Assembly: GCA_023213395.1 (NCBI GenBank)
Contig: CM041465.1
Location: 86,125,741 to 86,189,740 of the forward strand
Reading direction: 5' to 3'
Length of the DNA stretch: 64,000 nt
Source: Cycas panzhihuaensis
Taxonomy: Eukaryota > Cycadophyta
Part shown: in pieces, positions 37,213 through 49,021 of the stretch
Layout: the number at the start of each line of letters is the position of its first letter
Numbering within the stretch: position 1 is the first letter of the stretch
Made by a program: the position numbers and the translations under genes
The notes under the pieces: model-generated
What the model saw: only the letters and a program-made list of their open reading frames with translations
Databases searched by the model: none
What the model was told of the DNA's origin: nothing

Positions 37213-37662
37213 AACTTTGAATTAAGATCTATTTAAAAGTTCATAGTTGACCTCATAGTTGGTTTTCAATTTTTCTTTTTTAAATTCCTTTTATTGTCTC
37301 TTTTGTTTCTTGCTAACTTGTCACTCAGTGAAAGAGGAGTGATCAATTTGGAATTTGAAGAATGACATAAAACTAATTAAATAATTCCTAAACAGGGAGC
37401 TTTCTTTAGGTGTAAAAATTTATTTGCCTTAACCCTTCCAATTTGGTTATTTATTTGTTTCTTATTTTTCAGAAAAAAAAGGGAAAGTGTCTTTTTAGTA
37501 AAAGTCAAAGTTAATTGTAAGAGCAAAAAGTTTCTAAATTTACTATTTGTACATAATATATAATTTTCTTACCAACTTCATATGTGCAAAAGAAGTATAT
37601 GTCTTATTTGGCTTATTTCTTATTTCTTTTATGCACTCGCCTACTATATATATATATATATT
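37213..37662. other. AT-rich spacer with a short (TA)n run
   Basis: TA repeats at about 37646-37660 abut the 3' end of LINE-X. No gene signal. Confidence 0.5.
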
Positions 37663-37879
37663 CTTTTGTTGAGGTAAAAATGAATAAAATGTGGGTTTAT
37701 AAAACAAGATCCCACAACCTAGTATATCAATATAATTTTGTCATTCAGATCATGATGGACCGTGACAACCCCATGGCCTGAGTACATAAATAATTCAACA
37801 CATAAGCTAAATTTGTACTAGGATAAGCCCCATAGTTAGCTATCACAGATCCTTTCGATCTCAACCAGTTTCATAAGTT

Positions 37880-38330
37880 CCTCAGGGATGTCCTCCCTCT
37901 AAACAATAGATCTCCTATTCTTAACCCCCCATTTAGCCAAGAAGTCAGCCACTTTATTAGCTTCCCTAAAGGTATACCAAATCTGGACACTCTCCAGATC
38001 CTTTAGTGCATCTTGAGCATCTTTAATCATGGTTTGAAATCTCCAGTCCATGGAAGCTATGCCTTTCAAAAGATTTATTACAATAAGGGGTTCACCTTCA
38101 ATAACCACCCTATTGAAGCCCCCTTCCAGGGCTAAATCCATGACTTTTAGCATAGCTTCCATCTCTGCAAAGTGGTTTGTCTATTGATCATAGTATTATG
38201 AAAAAGCCCATATGAGGTTCCCTTTAGCGTCTTTAGAAATACCGCCACCACCAGCTTCTCTAGGGTTTCCTTTCGAAGTGCCATCAAAACTTATTTTTAA
38301 CCAATGATTCTTAGGAGGGACTCAGGGGCA
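37880..38330 (-). pseudogene. LINE-X ORF2, RNase H domain
   Basis: Reads FDGTSKGNPREAGGGG near 38290, then EMEAMLKVMDLALEGGF, VVIEGEPLIVINLLKG and FREANKVADFLAKWGV (37899-38162). The order is that of the archaeal-type RNase H in plant L1 ORF2. The third catalytic block has G-E-P where G-D-S is expected, so an essential aspartate is glutamate. Two stops precede the glutamate block. Confidence 0.78.
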
Positions 38331-38747
38331 AATCCTTCTTTTCTCCTCCTTAATTATCAACTTTATCCCCTACTTAAGTAGTATCTTTCTTTTTATCATA
38401 ACAATTTGCTTCTCCTCTGTGTTTTTAACATTCTCCCTAATCTTTGTATGGATAACATTGAAAATAGCATTTGAGTCCATCTATCTATCCTGAAAAATCC
38501 TTCTATTTCTTTCTTTTCATAGATTCCACAAAAACACTAAGATAGCAATTTTCCATAAGCTACCTAGGATTTAACTCTTGATGGGCTCTTCCTATTTTTT
38601 GGTAAGATAGAATGAATTAAAGTGGGTTTGAAAACAAGATCCCACAACCTAATACATCAGAATGCAAATAAGGTACCAAGTCAGGGTTAACCGTGACAAC
38701 CCCATGGTTTAGGCAAGAGAACTAGAATGCCGGGACAAGCCCCGCGG

Positions 38748-39262
38748 CTAGCTACCATAGATCATATCCTTCTCAACCAGAGACAAAAGGTCCCTAGGGA
38801 AATCACATCTCCACACTTGATCCCTCTTGTTCCTCACCCCCCAGTTTGCCAAAAAATCTGCTGCTTTTTTACCTTCTCTCAGAGTGTGTCTTATACAGAC
38901 ATCTGACAAACCCTTAATAATCTCTTTGGCATGTTTGATTATAGCATGAAATTTCCAATCCAGGAGGGCCACTCCTTTTAGCGAGTTTAAAACAACCTCT
39001 GAGTCCCCCTTAATCACTAACCTCTGGATGCCCCTATGCGGGCTAAGTCGAGGGCTTTAAGCATAGCATGCATTTCCACATAGTTGTTCATCTGGTTCTC
39101 ATAGTAGTCTGCAAAGGCCCAGATGAGAGAACCTTTACTATCCCTATAGGTTCCCCCACCCCTAGCTTCACCTGGGTTCCCTTTTGCTGCCCCGTCAAAA
39201 TTAATTTTGATCCAGGGCTCCTCTGGTGGGATCCATCTAGTACTTCTGGGTTTAGACGCCAC
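38748..39262 (-). pseudogene. LINE-Y ORF2, RNase H domain
   Basis: The 39017-39262 ORF has WIKINFDGAAKGNPGEARGG and VEMHAMLKALDLA. The 38748-39017 ORF has IKGDSEVVLNSLKG and TLREGKKAADFLANWGV. All four catalytic positions (D of NFDG, E of VEMHA, D of GDS, D of AAD) are present, but a frameshift splits them at about 39017. The archaeal-type RNase H at the C-terminus of ORF2 is an established feature of a group of plant L1s; it would remove RNA during reverse transcription. Confidence 0.85.
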
Positions 39263-42200
39263 TATTTCAGGTTCTATACCCTATTTGAGCAAAATCCTGT
39301 TCTTTAACAGGGTTATGCGTTTTTCCTTAATGTTTCTAATGTTTTCTCTGATGTCCAAACATACTGTGTTATAAATGGCCATCTGGTCCTTCTCTTTTCC
39401 CTGGAAAATCCTACTGTTCCTTTCTTTCCAGATATTCCATGCCAAAATCAGGAGCGTATTCTTCCGGTCTGGTGAGGGTATTACTTTTGAATGGGCTTTG
39501 CCATGCAAGCCAAAGGCCAGCTGTCTTTTGCGATAATGTCCAGCACACTTCCAGTTTTCCAAGCAACATCCTCCAAACTTCCCTTATGAAAGGGCACTCT
39601 AGGATGATGTGATCAATGGATTCCTCCTCTTTGCAGCATAAAACACATCTGTTCGCCAACATAAAGCCTCGCTTTTGAAGGTTATCAACAGTGAGGATTT
39701 TGTTCATAAGACAGGTCCACCAGAAAAGAGCTATTTTTGGAATGAGGGGGAGCCTCCAGACACCTTCTAGCATTGGGTTTTTCTTGTCCCCTCTTTTTAG
39801 GCATAAGTATTGGTAACTCTGTTGCATTGTGTACTCCCCTGACGAATTAGAGGGCCATACCATCGAATCCTGCGAAGGAGTTCTAGGGATATAACTCTTA
39901 CCTAGAATCCTTTTGATCTTATTGAGACCCTCCTGCAGGCTGCCTAGCCCATGGATATCCTCAAAGTTCCTCCAGATCCTACTTCCTTCTCTCCCAGTCC
40001 AATAATCTTTAATCAGATTGCCGTATTCCCTAACATAAGGACCCATTAGAGGCACCAGGTCTAGGAACTCCTTCAGAGCCTTGTCACAACACCACACGTC
40101 ATCCCAAAATCTGATGGATTTGCCATCACCCAGTCTCCATTTTAGGCCATCCCTGATAGCTGCCTATGCTTTGAGGATGCTCCTCTGGATGGTAGAACCA
40201 GCCGATGAGACACTGCTATCCAAAAGGGAGCCTCCTTGAATATATTTTTTAGAAAGGATCCTCTCCCAAAGTCTCTCCCCACCTTTGAATAATCTCCACC
40301 TAAGATTTGCCCCAAGGGTGACATTGAAGGGAGAGAGCCTTCACAAATTGAGACCACCGGCCAATTTCAGAGTGCATACTTTGCTCCAACTCACTAAATG
40401 AATCATGTCTTTACTTTCTGATCCAAACCAGAGGAATCTTTTCTGGATTGATTCAATAATATCTGAGATACCCAGCAGAACCCTAAAGATGGACATCCAA
40501 AACACTAGGATGCTCTAGAGAGTAGAGGCAACTAGCTGGAGTTTTCTAGCTAAGCTCAGGAGGGTACCTTTCCAGCCAGCTAACTTTCTTTGCATTCTAT
40601 CTAAAAGAGGGTTCCACATATCTTTGGACATCTTACCAATAAATAGGGGCAAACCCAGGTAAATTGTGGGAAGCTTTTTTATGTCCGTACCTAAGATTCT
40701 GCTAATCCTACCTTGGATATAGCCCGGGGTATTTATGAAAAAGACATTACTCTTCTTAAGACTTATCTTCTAGTTTGTGGCCTTCTCAAAATGCCCTAGG
40801 ATGTCTTTAAATCTGGAAGCCTCTCCTACTGTCACCTTCCCAAGGAGGATTTTGTCATCTACAAATTAATGGTGAACCACATTGTCCATCCTCGACATTG
40901 ATTTGATGCCGTTTAGGGACCTAAGCCTCCTAGCGGACTCTAGGGTTCTACCTAGCAGCTCAGCCATCGTGATGAATAAGAAGGGAGAAAGGGGATCTCC
41001 TTGTCTCAACCCCTTGAATCCGGGGAAGAACCTAGAAGATGAACCATTGATAATAACAGAGAATTGTAGATTCCCAATGCACAGTTTAATCCAGGACCGC
41101 CAAGGTTCCCCAAAGCCAAATGCCTCTAGGCAATCTAGCAGGCATTCCCAGGAGACCCTATCAAAGGCCTTCGTGAGATCGATCTTGATGAGCATCGCAG
41201 GCTCCTTCCTCTCGGCAACTGAGTGAATTATTTCATGGACAACAATATATCCATAATATATCTGCCTGCCTCGAAGGAACCCATCCTGATTGTGGGATAT
41301 AATGTTTGGCATAATTCTCTTCAGTCTGTTGACCAGGACCTTAGTTAAAATCTTGTATTTAACATTACAAAGGCTGATGGGACGAAACTCTTCCATCCTT
41401 TTCACTCCTCCTTTTTTAGGAATGAGGACAAGGAATGTAGTCTGCCATTCCTGTAGCATCTTTTTGTTTGTGTAGAACTCCTGCAAAGCTTCCATTAAGT
41501 CCCCTTTAATAATATCCCAATATTCTTGGAAACAACCTAGAGGGAATCCATCAGGGCTAGGAGCTTTGTCTTTCTTCATGCTAAAGAGAGCTGCCCTGAC
41601 TTCCTCCAGAGTGAATGGAGCAGTTAACTGCACATTTTAAGCTTCATTCACCAGCCTAGGGATGTTGTTTAGGAAGTCTTTTCTGCTTTCCATGTCCCCG
41701 TCCTGGGGTTCAGTGAATAGATCCTTAAAGTATTTGTTGGCCAACTCATTCATTCCCTCAATAGAACTAATAACTGAGCCGTCTTCCTTTTGAAGACTAG
41801 AAATTCTATTGCTAGCTCTATGCTTAACTATAGTCATATGGAAAAATTTTGTATTCCTATCACCTTTATCCAACCAAAGAGCCCTGGATTTCTATCTCCA
41901 GAGTATTTCTTCTCTGGTGAGAATCTCATCCAGCTTCTCAACCAGCTCTTTCTCTGTCTTATCTAACTCAGGGGATCTGCCCGTTCGTTCAATCCAATCC
42001 TCTATATCTTTCAGATCACTGATAGTTTTATCCTTTTACTCATGAATATTTTGGAAAACCTCCTTATTCCAAGCCTTAATTTGTCTTTTAATCCAATCAA
42101 GCTTCTTCAAAAATCTGTACATTGTGTGACCTTTGATTTGAATCCGCCACCATTCCTCAACCCTATTCCTAAGATTGGGGTGACGAAGCAACATTAGCTC

Positions 42201-42941
42201 AAACCTAAAGGGGGACCCAATAAATTTGCCTGGATCTGAAAATTGGAGCAAGAGAGGGGAATGGTCAGAACTTGTCCTCAGTAACGCCTTAAGGGTGAAG
42301 TCATTAAAGCTCCTCATCTAGTCATAATTGACTAGCACACTGTCCAATTTAATTTGAATTAAGTCATTCCCCAATCACTTATTTGACCAGGTAAAGGATG
42401 CCCCCCTGAGCTTAACATCCTCCAAGCCCCCCTGCTGAAGGAAGTCATTAAACTCTCCCATGTTGGTTGTCCATCCACCAGTGCCTCCTCTCTTATCACC
42501 CAAGGACAGCACCGAGTTGAAGTCTCCCGCCAGCAGCCATGGTTGTTGGCAATCCCTATGGGCCTCTAATAGTCTGTCCCAGAGTCTCTTCCTAGCCTCT
42601 TGACTATTTGGAGCATAAACATTTGTGGCTAGCCAAGATAGGTTGTTGCTTTTATTTGTTAGCCGAATCGATATGAAAGATCTCTCTGCCAGGAAGAGTT
42701 CTCCCGACCATATCGACGGATTCCATAGGACCATTAAGCCCCCCACTCCTTAGGCATAGTCGATCTCAATACTTTCAGCAGTCTTCCAAATTTTGTTCTT
42801 GATCCTTTGGCCATTCTCCTTATTCATTTTAGTTTCCTGCAAGAATATCAAATCCGGAAAATGTTTATTTCGCATATCCCTTATAATCCTATGCTTCGAG
42901 GGGGTATTGAATCCCCTGATATTCTAAGATATTAATTTCAT
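38748..42941 (-). pseudogene. LINE-Y ORF2 (endonuclease, reverse transcriptase, zinc finger, RNase H)
   Basis: Probable start at the ATG whose first base is 42941, about 20 nt after ORF1: MKLIS, stop, NIRGF, where the stop TAG replaces the invariant Trp (TGG). Endonuclease: 42375-42746 has NVYAPN, LLAGDFNSVLSLGDKRGG and GASFTWSNK. RT: 40866-41633 has APSPDGFPLGCF, FLVLIPKKGG, FRPISLCNVKYKILTKVL, IDLTKAFDRVSWECLL and GLRQGDPLSPFLF, then TAA, then F-V-D-D (40854-40865). Zinc region: 39411-40097 has WPSNSSGEYTMQQSYQYL and CVLCCKEEESIDHIILECPF. RNase H ends the protein. About 1,397 codons, the normal length for plant L1 ORF2. Confidence 0.88.
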
Positions 42942-42961
42942 TTCTTTTTCCTTTACTTCTA

Positions 42962-44359
42962 GACTTCAGCAGGCTCTCCTTTGGGAGGCTCTTTGCCTGC
43001 AGTACTGGATCTAAGGGTAGGCCCTTCTAGAAATACTTCCTTAAGAGTTTTCTGGCCGCCTTGGTCTACTTGGGCAGTCGTTTCTTTCTCTCTTAGTAGC
43101 TTCAGAGGTGGCCTCCCTACCTTCTTCTCAGCTCCTACATCTGGCTACTTTTTCTGGGACATTATCGGTTGTGGTATTAGATCTAGGTCTGGCTCTCCTA
43201 AATCCTCTAATATGGGCGCTGACTCCTCAACCCCTACCCTCTACCTCTGAATCTCAGATTCACTAGGAATAACATCAACCTCTGCGGTAGAGGACAAACC
43301 TAACCTTTTCGCGGCTTGCTTATCCCTCGCCCGCTGTGGTTCAGGGGGGATAGTTTGTATCTTGGCGGTAGTCTCAATAGGGGGAGAAACTCCTGTACTA
43401 ACCACACCAGCTTGGCTACCCAGAGCCATAAAGGTCTGTGTAATTTGCTCTCCTTCCTCTAGGAGTGAATCCTCCTCATTAGGGTCAAAACCCAGATTCC
43501 CAAGAGGGGACTCAGCATCCTTCGTGTGATCTGCAGGTTCTGGTACCACCTCTTGATCCTTTTCTTTCTTTTCCTGGAGATTTAGTACTAGGGGTCCCTT
43601 ATTATTCTCATCCGTTGGAGGCTGAACCCTTGGGCATTTTTGGGGCAGGTGCCCCAAGATTCTGCAGGTGGAGTATCTTATGTGGTCCATTTCATAAATC
43701 AGCGGCTGCACCCAACTCTCATCCGGCATATCCATCCAGATGTCGTCTAGGAGGGGTTTATCAAGCCGTATTAAAGCATAGATCCTAGCGTTAATGAGTC
43801 TGCTCCTATTCTTCATCGCAGAATCAACTGCTAGAAGATGACCCACCGCTTTTGCTATACCTTTAAATACTTCTGGGTTCCAATGGTGTAATGGGAGGCT
43901 CGAGAGTTGAATCCATAAAGGGGCTTGTTTAATTTTGGGAATAGAGGGATCAAAGTCCCTATGCCATTTCTCAAGAGACAAGGCTTTCCTGCCAAACATC
44001 CATGGCACCTTGAGCAGGATACTGGACATATCTTTGTATGAAGAGAATTTTAATAGCACACAGCCCTTGGGCATGGCTATTACTTCCACGCTTCCTACCA
44101 TTTTCCATTTAGTTCTCGTCCAACTCCTGATAGTCTTTAGACCCGATCTAGGTCCCGAGAATCTGCTAACTAGCGCTTCTCCCGAGTTTCTGCCTTCTCT
44201 CCACAAGAGCTAGAGGTATTTTCAGTCTAACTTTGTTATCAACAACCACTGGTGTTAGGTCGAAAGTTTGCTCTTCATTTGATTTCAATGCATCTCAGTA
44301 AGATTTCCTCGGGGACAGATTGGAGATCTGAGTCTGGTTTTGAGGGATATGATCCATTA
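42962..44359 (-). pseudogene. LINE-Y ORF1 (DUF4283 plus zinc knuckle)
   Basis: The open stretch 43241-44206 (321 aa) shows the DUF4283 core (SFSSYK-like KFSSYKDMSSILLKVPW, WIQLSSLPLHHWNPE) and a knuckle-like block STCRILGHLPQKC, in which the first expected Cys of CxxCxxxGHxxxxC is Ser. The same frame continues beyond the stop at 43241 to about 42962, with a second stop, through a charged tail containing KKVGRPPLKLL. The true start is probably upstream near 44359 with a frameshift at about 44210. The product would coat element RNA. Confidence 0.78.
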
Positions 44360-44943
44360 CCATTTTTAAATATTAAGGACAGCAAAGAAGAGCCTGCCAA
44401 AAAAATATATGCATACCATAGTTAAAGCCTGCTCAGCTGATATCTTCGTTTTTGATTTCTTGGTCCCAAATAGAAAGTTGTTGGCCTGTAGTACCTCTGT
44501 AGATCTACCTTCATGACTCAACCCCTGTCTCCTCTTCCACTCGGGTTTCTCAAAAAGCTTGTCTATCTTCAAGCAGGAGCTATTATCTGACTTGAGCCGC
44601 CTTCCTACTAACACTATAATGTGCCACAATGTTAGTCAATCCAGAAGAAGCCAAAGAAGAAGGCTCTGTGTTCTCTGGCTGTTACGCCAACAACTACGTC
44701 TCCATTCCACTTTCGTCGGTCCGTCTTCCTTCGCAGGTAAGTCTATAGGGGGAACGACCCCAACAGAAGCCTTGCGCAGGGCCCTAACTCCCTTGCCATG
44801 TCCGTTCGATGGACGCCATCGCGCCCCAGTCCACGCTAATCCTCCCGCCACCACTCTGAAACCCTAACAATCGTAGGTTCGCTCTCCGTTCCGTTCGCTC
44901 TCCGTTCTGTTCACTCTCAGAAGTTGTTCATGAGATCTATTCC
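44360..44943 (-). promoter_or_regulatory. LINE-Y 5' UTR / internal promoter region
   Basis: GC-richer than the ORFs. It starts at the 5' TSD and carries the CGCTCTCCGTT direct repeat and an AGGGTTT word. Plant L1 5' UTRs hold an internal promoter; nothing here identifies a specific factor. Short ORFs within it (44366-44629, 44636-44854) are not recognised. Confidence 0.45.
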
Positions 44944-44959
44944 TGATGGGCTCTTCCTA

Positions 44960-46236
44960 GATGTCCATTAGTCCATGATATTTTTAGAAAAGACCTAATT
45001 CACCTCGAAGATGTCGAGCAAAAGTCTCCAAACCTCACCTGAGTAAGAACACTGAAGGAAAATATGATCCACAGATTCCTCCTCTTTATGACAAAGAATG
45101 CACCTATTTGTCAGCTGATATCCTCTCTTATTGAGATTATCCATTTTATTCCTAAGACAAGTCCACCAAAAAATGACAATCTTTGGAATGAGGTCCAGTT
45201 TCCATACCCCTTCCAAGGTCTCATTCCTTTGATCCCCACTTTCTGAATAGAGGTAGAGGTATCCCTGCTTCACTGAGTACTCCCTAGTTTGGGTTAAGGG
45301 TAAGATTATTGAGTCCACCATGTTTGTTTTAGGTATATAACATTTTCTAAGAATCTTTCTAAGTTTGGTGAGACCTTCTTGGGGGAAATACTTCCACTGA
45401 AGTTCCTCAAAATTCCTCCATCCTTTTCTTCTTCCCCTCCCATTCCAATAGTCCTTCACATGAATACCATATAATCATTCACAAGGGGCCTAAAGGGGGG
45501 CTAATTCAGGACAATTATTTAGACCTTTTTCACTACACCATGTATCCTCCCAAAAGTTTATAGTATTCCTGTCTCCCAAGCTCCGCTTTAGGCCAGCCTT
45601 CATCATGGTCTTGGATTTGAGAATGCTCCTCTAAACTGTTAAGCTAGAAGGGGGAAATGTATTGTCAAGGAGAGAACTACCCTGAAGATACTTTTGAGTT
45701 AAGATCTTTTCCCACAGGCCCCCTCTACCTTTGACTAGTCGCCAACTGAGCTTAGACACAAGGGAAGAATTAAATAGTGATATTCTTATGAGATTTAGTC
45801 CCCTAACCCATCTCAGTATACAAACTTTACTCCAACTTAGCAGGTGGATTCTATCCTTCTCCTCAACCCCAGACCAAAGGAATCTTTTCTAGATGGACTC
45901 CAAGATAGTAGAAACGTTGGGTAACATTCTGAAAATAGACATCCAGAAAACTAGAATACTTTGTAAAGAGGTAGCCACAAGCTAGAGCTTCCCAGCTTAG
46001 CTAAGAAGAGCCCCTTTCCAACCAGCCAACTTTCTTTGAATCTGATCAATGAGGGGATTCCAAATATCCCCTGTTATCTTACCCACAAATAGGGGTATAC
46101 CAAGGTATGTAGTAGGTAGCTTCTTAATTTCCATCTCTAAAATTCCACTGATCCTTCTTTAGGTATTCCTTGGGGTATTTGTAAAGTAAACTCTACTTTT
46201 ACTCAAGTTTACCTAATGGTTCATGGCCAGTTCGAA
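44960..46236 (-). pseudogene. LINE-X ORF2: end of RT and zinc-finger region
   Basis: The 44995-45459 ORF aligns by eye with LINE-Y 39960-39500: TREYSVKQGYLYLYSESGD, LEGVWKLDLIPKIVIFWWTC and CILCHKEEESVDHIFLQCSY with the Cys and His residues in place. Upstream, 45480-46236 matches the RT thumb region of LINE-Y (40120-40780) at DNA level but with many stops. Confidence 0.8.
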
Positions 46237-46263
46237 GCTTCCGAGCGGTGGGGCTCTGCTGCC

Positions 46264-46273
46264 AAGGGGGCAG
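46264..46273 (+). promoter_or_regulatory. Polypurine tract of a truncated upstream gypsy element
   Basis: AAGGGGGCAG directly precedes the TG of LTR1, the arrangement expected at the 3' end of a gypsy internal region. Only about 30 bp of that region remain before LINE-X begins. Confidence 0.5.
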
Positions 46274-48849
46274 TGTTTCCTAGCTATTGGGAATGGACTC
46301 GAGACGCATCAACTTAGGTAAGCTCAAGTATATGTTCTCACTTCTCCTTGCTCTTATTTGAATGAGATTGTTTAGCGTAGACTACTTAACATATGCTTGT
46401 CTGCCTGCATTGCTTCTTTGCCTGATCATAGTGCATGTGCTTACAACACACTTTCAGCCTATGACAACTCACAATAGGGGAATTCCTTAATGAATGCTAC
46501 ATCCCATATGGTGCACAACCACCCACTTCATCTCCACGACCTCCTGGGATGCTTCAGCTAGTTATATTTGCCCCTGTTACGACACCCTGCTTGTGTTCCA
46601 GTATCTTCCAAGTCTGATTAAATCCTTGGTTGAGATCCATTTCGCTGTTTTGGCTACTTGCCTATCACCTGGGTATTCCCCCCAGTTGTTCCAGCCTTAA
46701 TTTACTCTTAATATTAACTCTAAAGCCTTATTTCTACTTATTTTTATTTATTTTTTGTTTCCATGCATCATTGTAAACTTAGCGATGCATCGCGATCTTG
46801 TCAGATCGCTAAGTTTACCACGGGGCGACTGTTTGAAAATTTTTTAAAAAATCACACGACAATTTTCGGTTTTTTCGCGGAATTGCCACGTGGCACCTGC
46901 ACATTTGTGTCACCCTAACATCCCTAATGTTCACCTGTAGTGAGCAGGGGATAAAATAAGGAATCCTCTTCATTTTCAAGGATCTTTTGCTCATTTTTAC
47001 ACAAAAATATACAAAATCTTCCATAGAAATCTATTGCAAAAAGAGACACATAGCTATTGGCTCATTTCCAAGGACCATTGCTGCCCCTATTGCTCACCAA
47101 CATCAAGCTCTACATCTATTTGCAGGACTTCAAGGCTTCAAGGAGGATCTTCTTCAAAATCTCCCAAAAGACAAGCTCTAAAGACTCCAAACTCATAGGA
47201 TCATTCTCATATTTCTCTCTTCTCCAAACCTGCCATCATAATCCACTAAATGCTAGTTCTTTCTTGCTATTTTTCTAGCAAGTTCATGCTTGATATCTTC
47301 ACAAGGTACCTCTCACATTTACTTTGTAATTTATGTTATTTCTTTATGCTTTTGTGGATAAACTCTTAGTTTATATACCTGCTTATTGCTGCACCTATTT
47401 AGTATCATTTCTTTATCTTTTGGCACAATAGTACTTTCCCAATAATCCCTACAAACCTACTCTTAGGTGGCTATTGCAGGGGGGTAACACAAAGAGAATT
47501 TGAGGGAGGAAGGCGTGGTCCGTCCCCCTTACTGTCCTTCTCCCCAAGGGTTCCATCCCTTATTCTCTTTCCCCTTGCCTTTGGTGCCTTCCTAGAAGTT
47601 AGGTTAGGGAGTTTGGGAGCTCATTTTCAGAGCTAAACCAGCGTTGGCAGCCCATTGCCATGCTGGTTCTGGATTTTTGTCTGTTGGTTTTGGGCATCGC
47701 ATAAGCCCCGAAACTACTTCTTGCCAGTTAACAGTTTGCTACCCACCCAGTCAGACAATTTGCTGTTCATAGCATCTCGTCCTTTGGGTGTTTGTATACC
47801 TTTTAGTTACCCTCTTCTTTCTCGTTATTCATTGCCCCATGTCCTTGCTGCGAGTCTATTTCCCTTTCCTGAAACTAAGTGGAGATTTATTGTGGGTGAG
47901 TTAGCCATTCTGAGGCTATACTCTTCATTTTTGGGTGTCATTTATAGTAACTGTTTGCAGGAGTTTTGTTAAATGTTGTTTCATTAAATGATAATGTATA
48001 TGCTTAGCTTAATTTGATTTGGTTTCATCTGAGATTAGTACATATACTCGATCTATGTTGTGGCCCCTCTTCCGAGAGGGAGATACTTGTCTAGTTGACT
48101 TGCAGGATCTCACATCGGTGGAGTCAGGTGTGGAACAAAACCCATTGTAGGTTAGTTCCATATTTAGTGCTTTTTTGTCATTTTCCGTTGTTTGCTATTC
48201 TGTTTTACTTTTGCATGCATAAGGGGAGGTAAGCTAGCCCCTCTTCGATTGCTCACAGCAACCATCGTTGACTAGTATCGCATGCGCAACGAGTGGAGCA
48301 GGAAGGAGCGGGAAGCAAAGAGGCAGGTAGCACTCCATTCAGACGCCAGGTCCAGGTATTTTCCTTGTCCTCGTATATCTTCTTTATGTTGTTGTCTTTT
48401 ATACACATGTTTGCGTAGTTAGAAACATATAAGGAATTGAAAGTGGAAAGGAACATACTTTTGCTTTGCATCTCTTTTATCTAGTGGTTAGTCTAGCATA
48501 TTTAGATAGTTTACTTCGTGTTAGAGCTACCCATACTTTACCCATTTTACCAGCCTATACCTAGATGCCACACTTTATCTATATCCCCATTCTCGTGTTG
48601 CCTTCTCACTTCCTTGAGAAGATGCAACGTGCTAGGTTCTCTCATCCTCTTCCCGGCCATTCGAGGGGTAGGAAGGCCTCGCCTTGTATAGCTACCTGGA
48701 AGCAACCAGGCACCTCTGCAGTTATGAATCCATGCTCTGGCGCACGAAAGCCTTGCGAGGTGAAGTCCTTGCTGTTTAGCCTAACTTAGCTTTGCATAAT
48801 CCGTTCCTTTTGCTAAATGTAGGGATACCACCCCGCGGCAAGCGATTCA
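46274..48849 (+). repeat. Gypsy LTR1 (about 2.58 kb)
   Basis: Starts TGTTTCCTAGCTATTGGG and ends GCGATTCA. Collinear with LTR2. Shared landmarks are GTGCTTACAACACACT, CAAGTCTGATTAA, TTTTTTCGCGGAA, ACATCCC plus AATGTTCACCT, GGGATAAA (candidate TATA region), GGATTTGAGGGAGG-type words, GTGGCCCCT and GAGTGGAGCAG. LTR length above 2 kb is typical of the Tat lineage. Short ORFs in it are not genes. Confidence 0.75.
46773..46818. other. Perfect 14-bp inverted repeat in LTR1
   Basis: GTAAACTTAGCGAT (46773-46786) and ATCGCTAAGTTTAC (46805-46818) flank an 18-nt loop upstream of the TATA-like GGATAAAATAAGG. LTR2 has unrelated sequence at this spot (53550-53600), including a looser GGTACC inverted pair. 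Confidence 0.8.
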
Positions 48850-48850
48850 C

Positions 48851-48868
48851 TGGTGACTATATTGGGGA
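48851..48868 (+). promoter_or_regulatory. Primer-binding site of gypsy element 1
   Basis: TGGTGACTATATTGGGGA, one base after the LTR end, is the diverged form of the PBS at 55469. The TGGCGACT...TGGGGA pattern is one I associate with Tat-type plant gypsy elements; the tRNA was not checked. Confidence 0.6.
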
Positions 48869-49021
48869 ACTGCCAGTAAAGGAACTAGTTTTGCTTCCCC
48901 TTTTCGTTGGCGTTCTTGCCTTTAGGTAGCCTTCTTATCCTGCTTTTTAGTTGGGCAACCCCTAACATATTTATTTCATATCCCTTTCACTTTCTTCTAA
49001 CAACACTTGCAAAGGTGTTGT

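Larger units (their letters stand above)
38595..44943 (-). mobile_element. Near full-length L1 LINE (LINE-Y) with RNase H, inserted in LINE-X
   Basis: Flanked by a perfect 16-bp target duplication, TGATGGGCTCTTCCTA (38579-38594 and 44944-44959), and ending in a six-base A tail (38595-38600 on the minus strand). 6,349 bp: 5' UTR 44943-44360, ORF1 to about 42962, ORF2 42941-38748, 3' UTR. It is the best preserved LINE in the window; long ORF stretches survive but each ORF has several stops. The 5' UTR contains a 16-bp tandem repeat (CGCTCTCCGTTCCGTT at 44880 and its near copy at 44896). Confidence 0.9.
37663..46236 (-). mobile_element. 5'-truncated L1 LINE (LINE-X), split by LINE-Y
   Basis: Two parts, 37663-38594 and 44960-46236, join when LINE-Y and one copy of its target duplication are removed. 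The right part holds the end of RT and the zinc-finger region, and the left part holds RNase H and the 3' UTR. The 3' UTR matches that of LINE-Y (GGTTGTGGGATCTTGTTTT, CCATGGGGTTGTCACGGT on the minus strand). The element starts within RT near 46236, the usual 5' truncation. No TSD is visible; the right end abuts gypsy sequence and the left end abuts (TA)n. Confidence 0.8.

Noticed and set aside
44559-44867. 102-codon plus-strand ORF over the LINE-Y 5' UTR
   Set aside because: GC-rich antisense frame without domain; overlaps known LINE 5' UTR.
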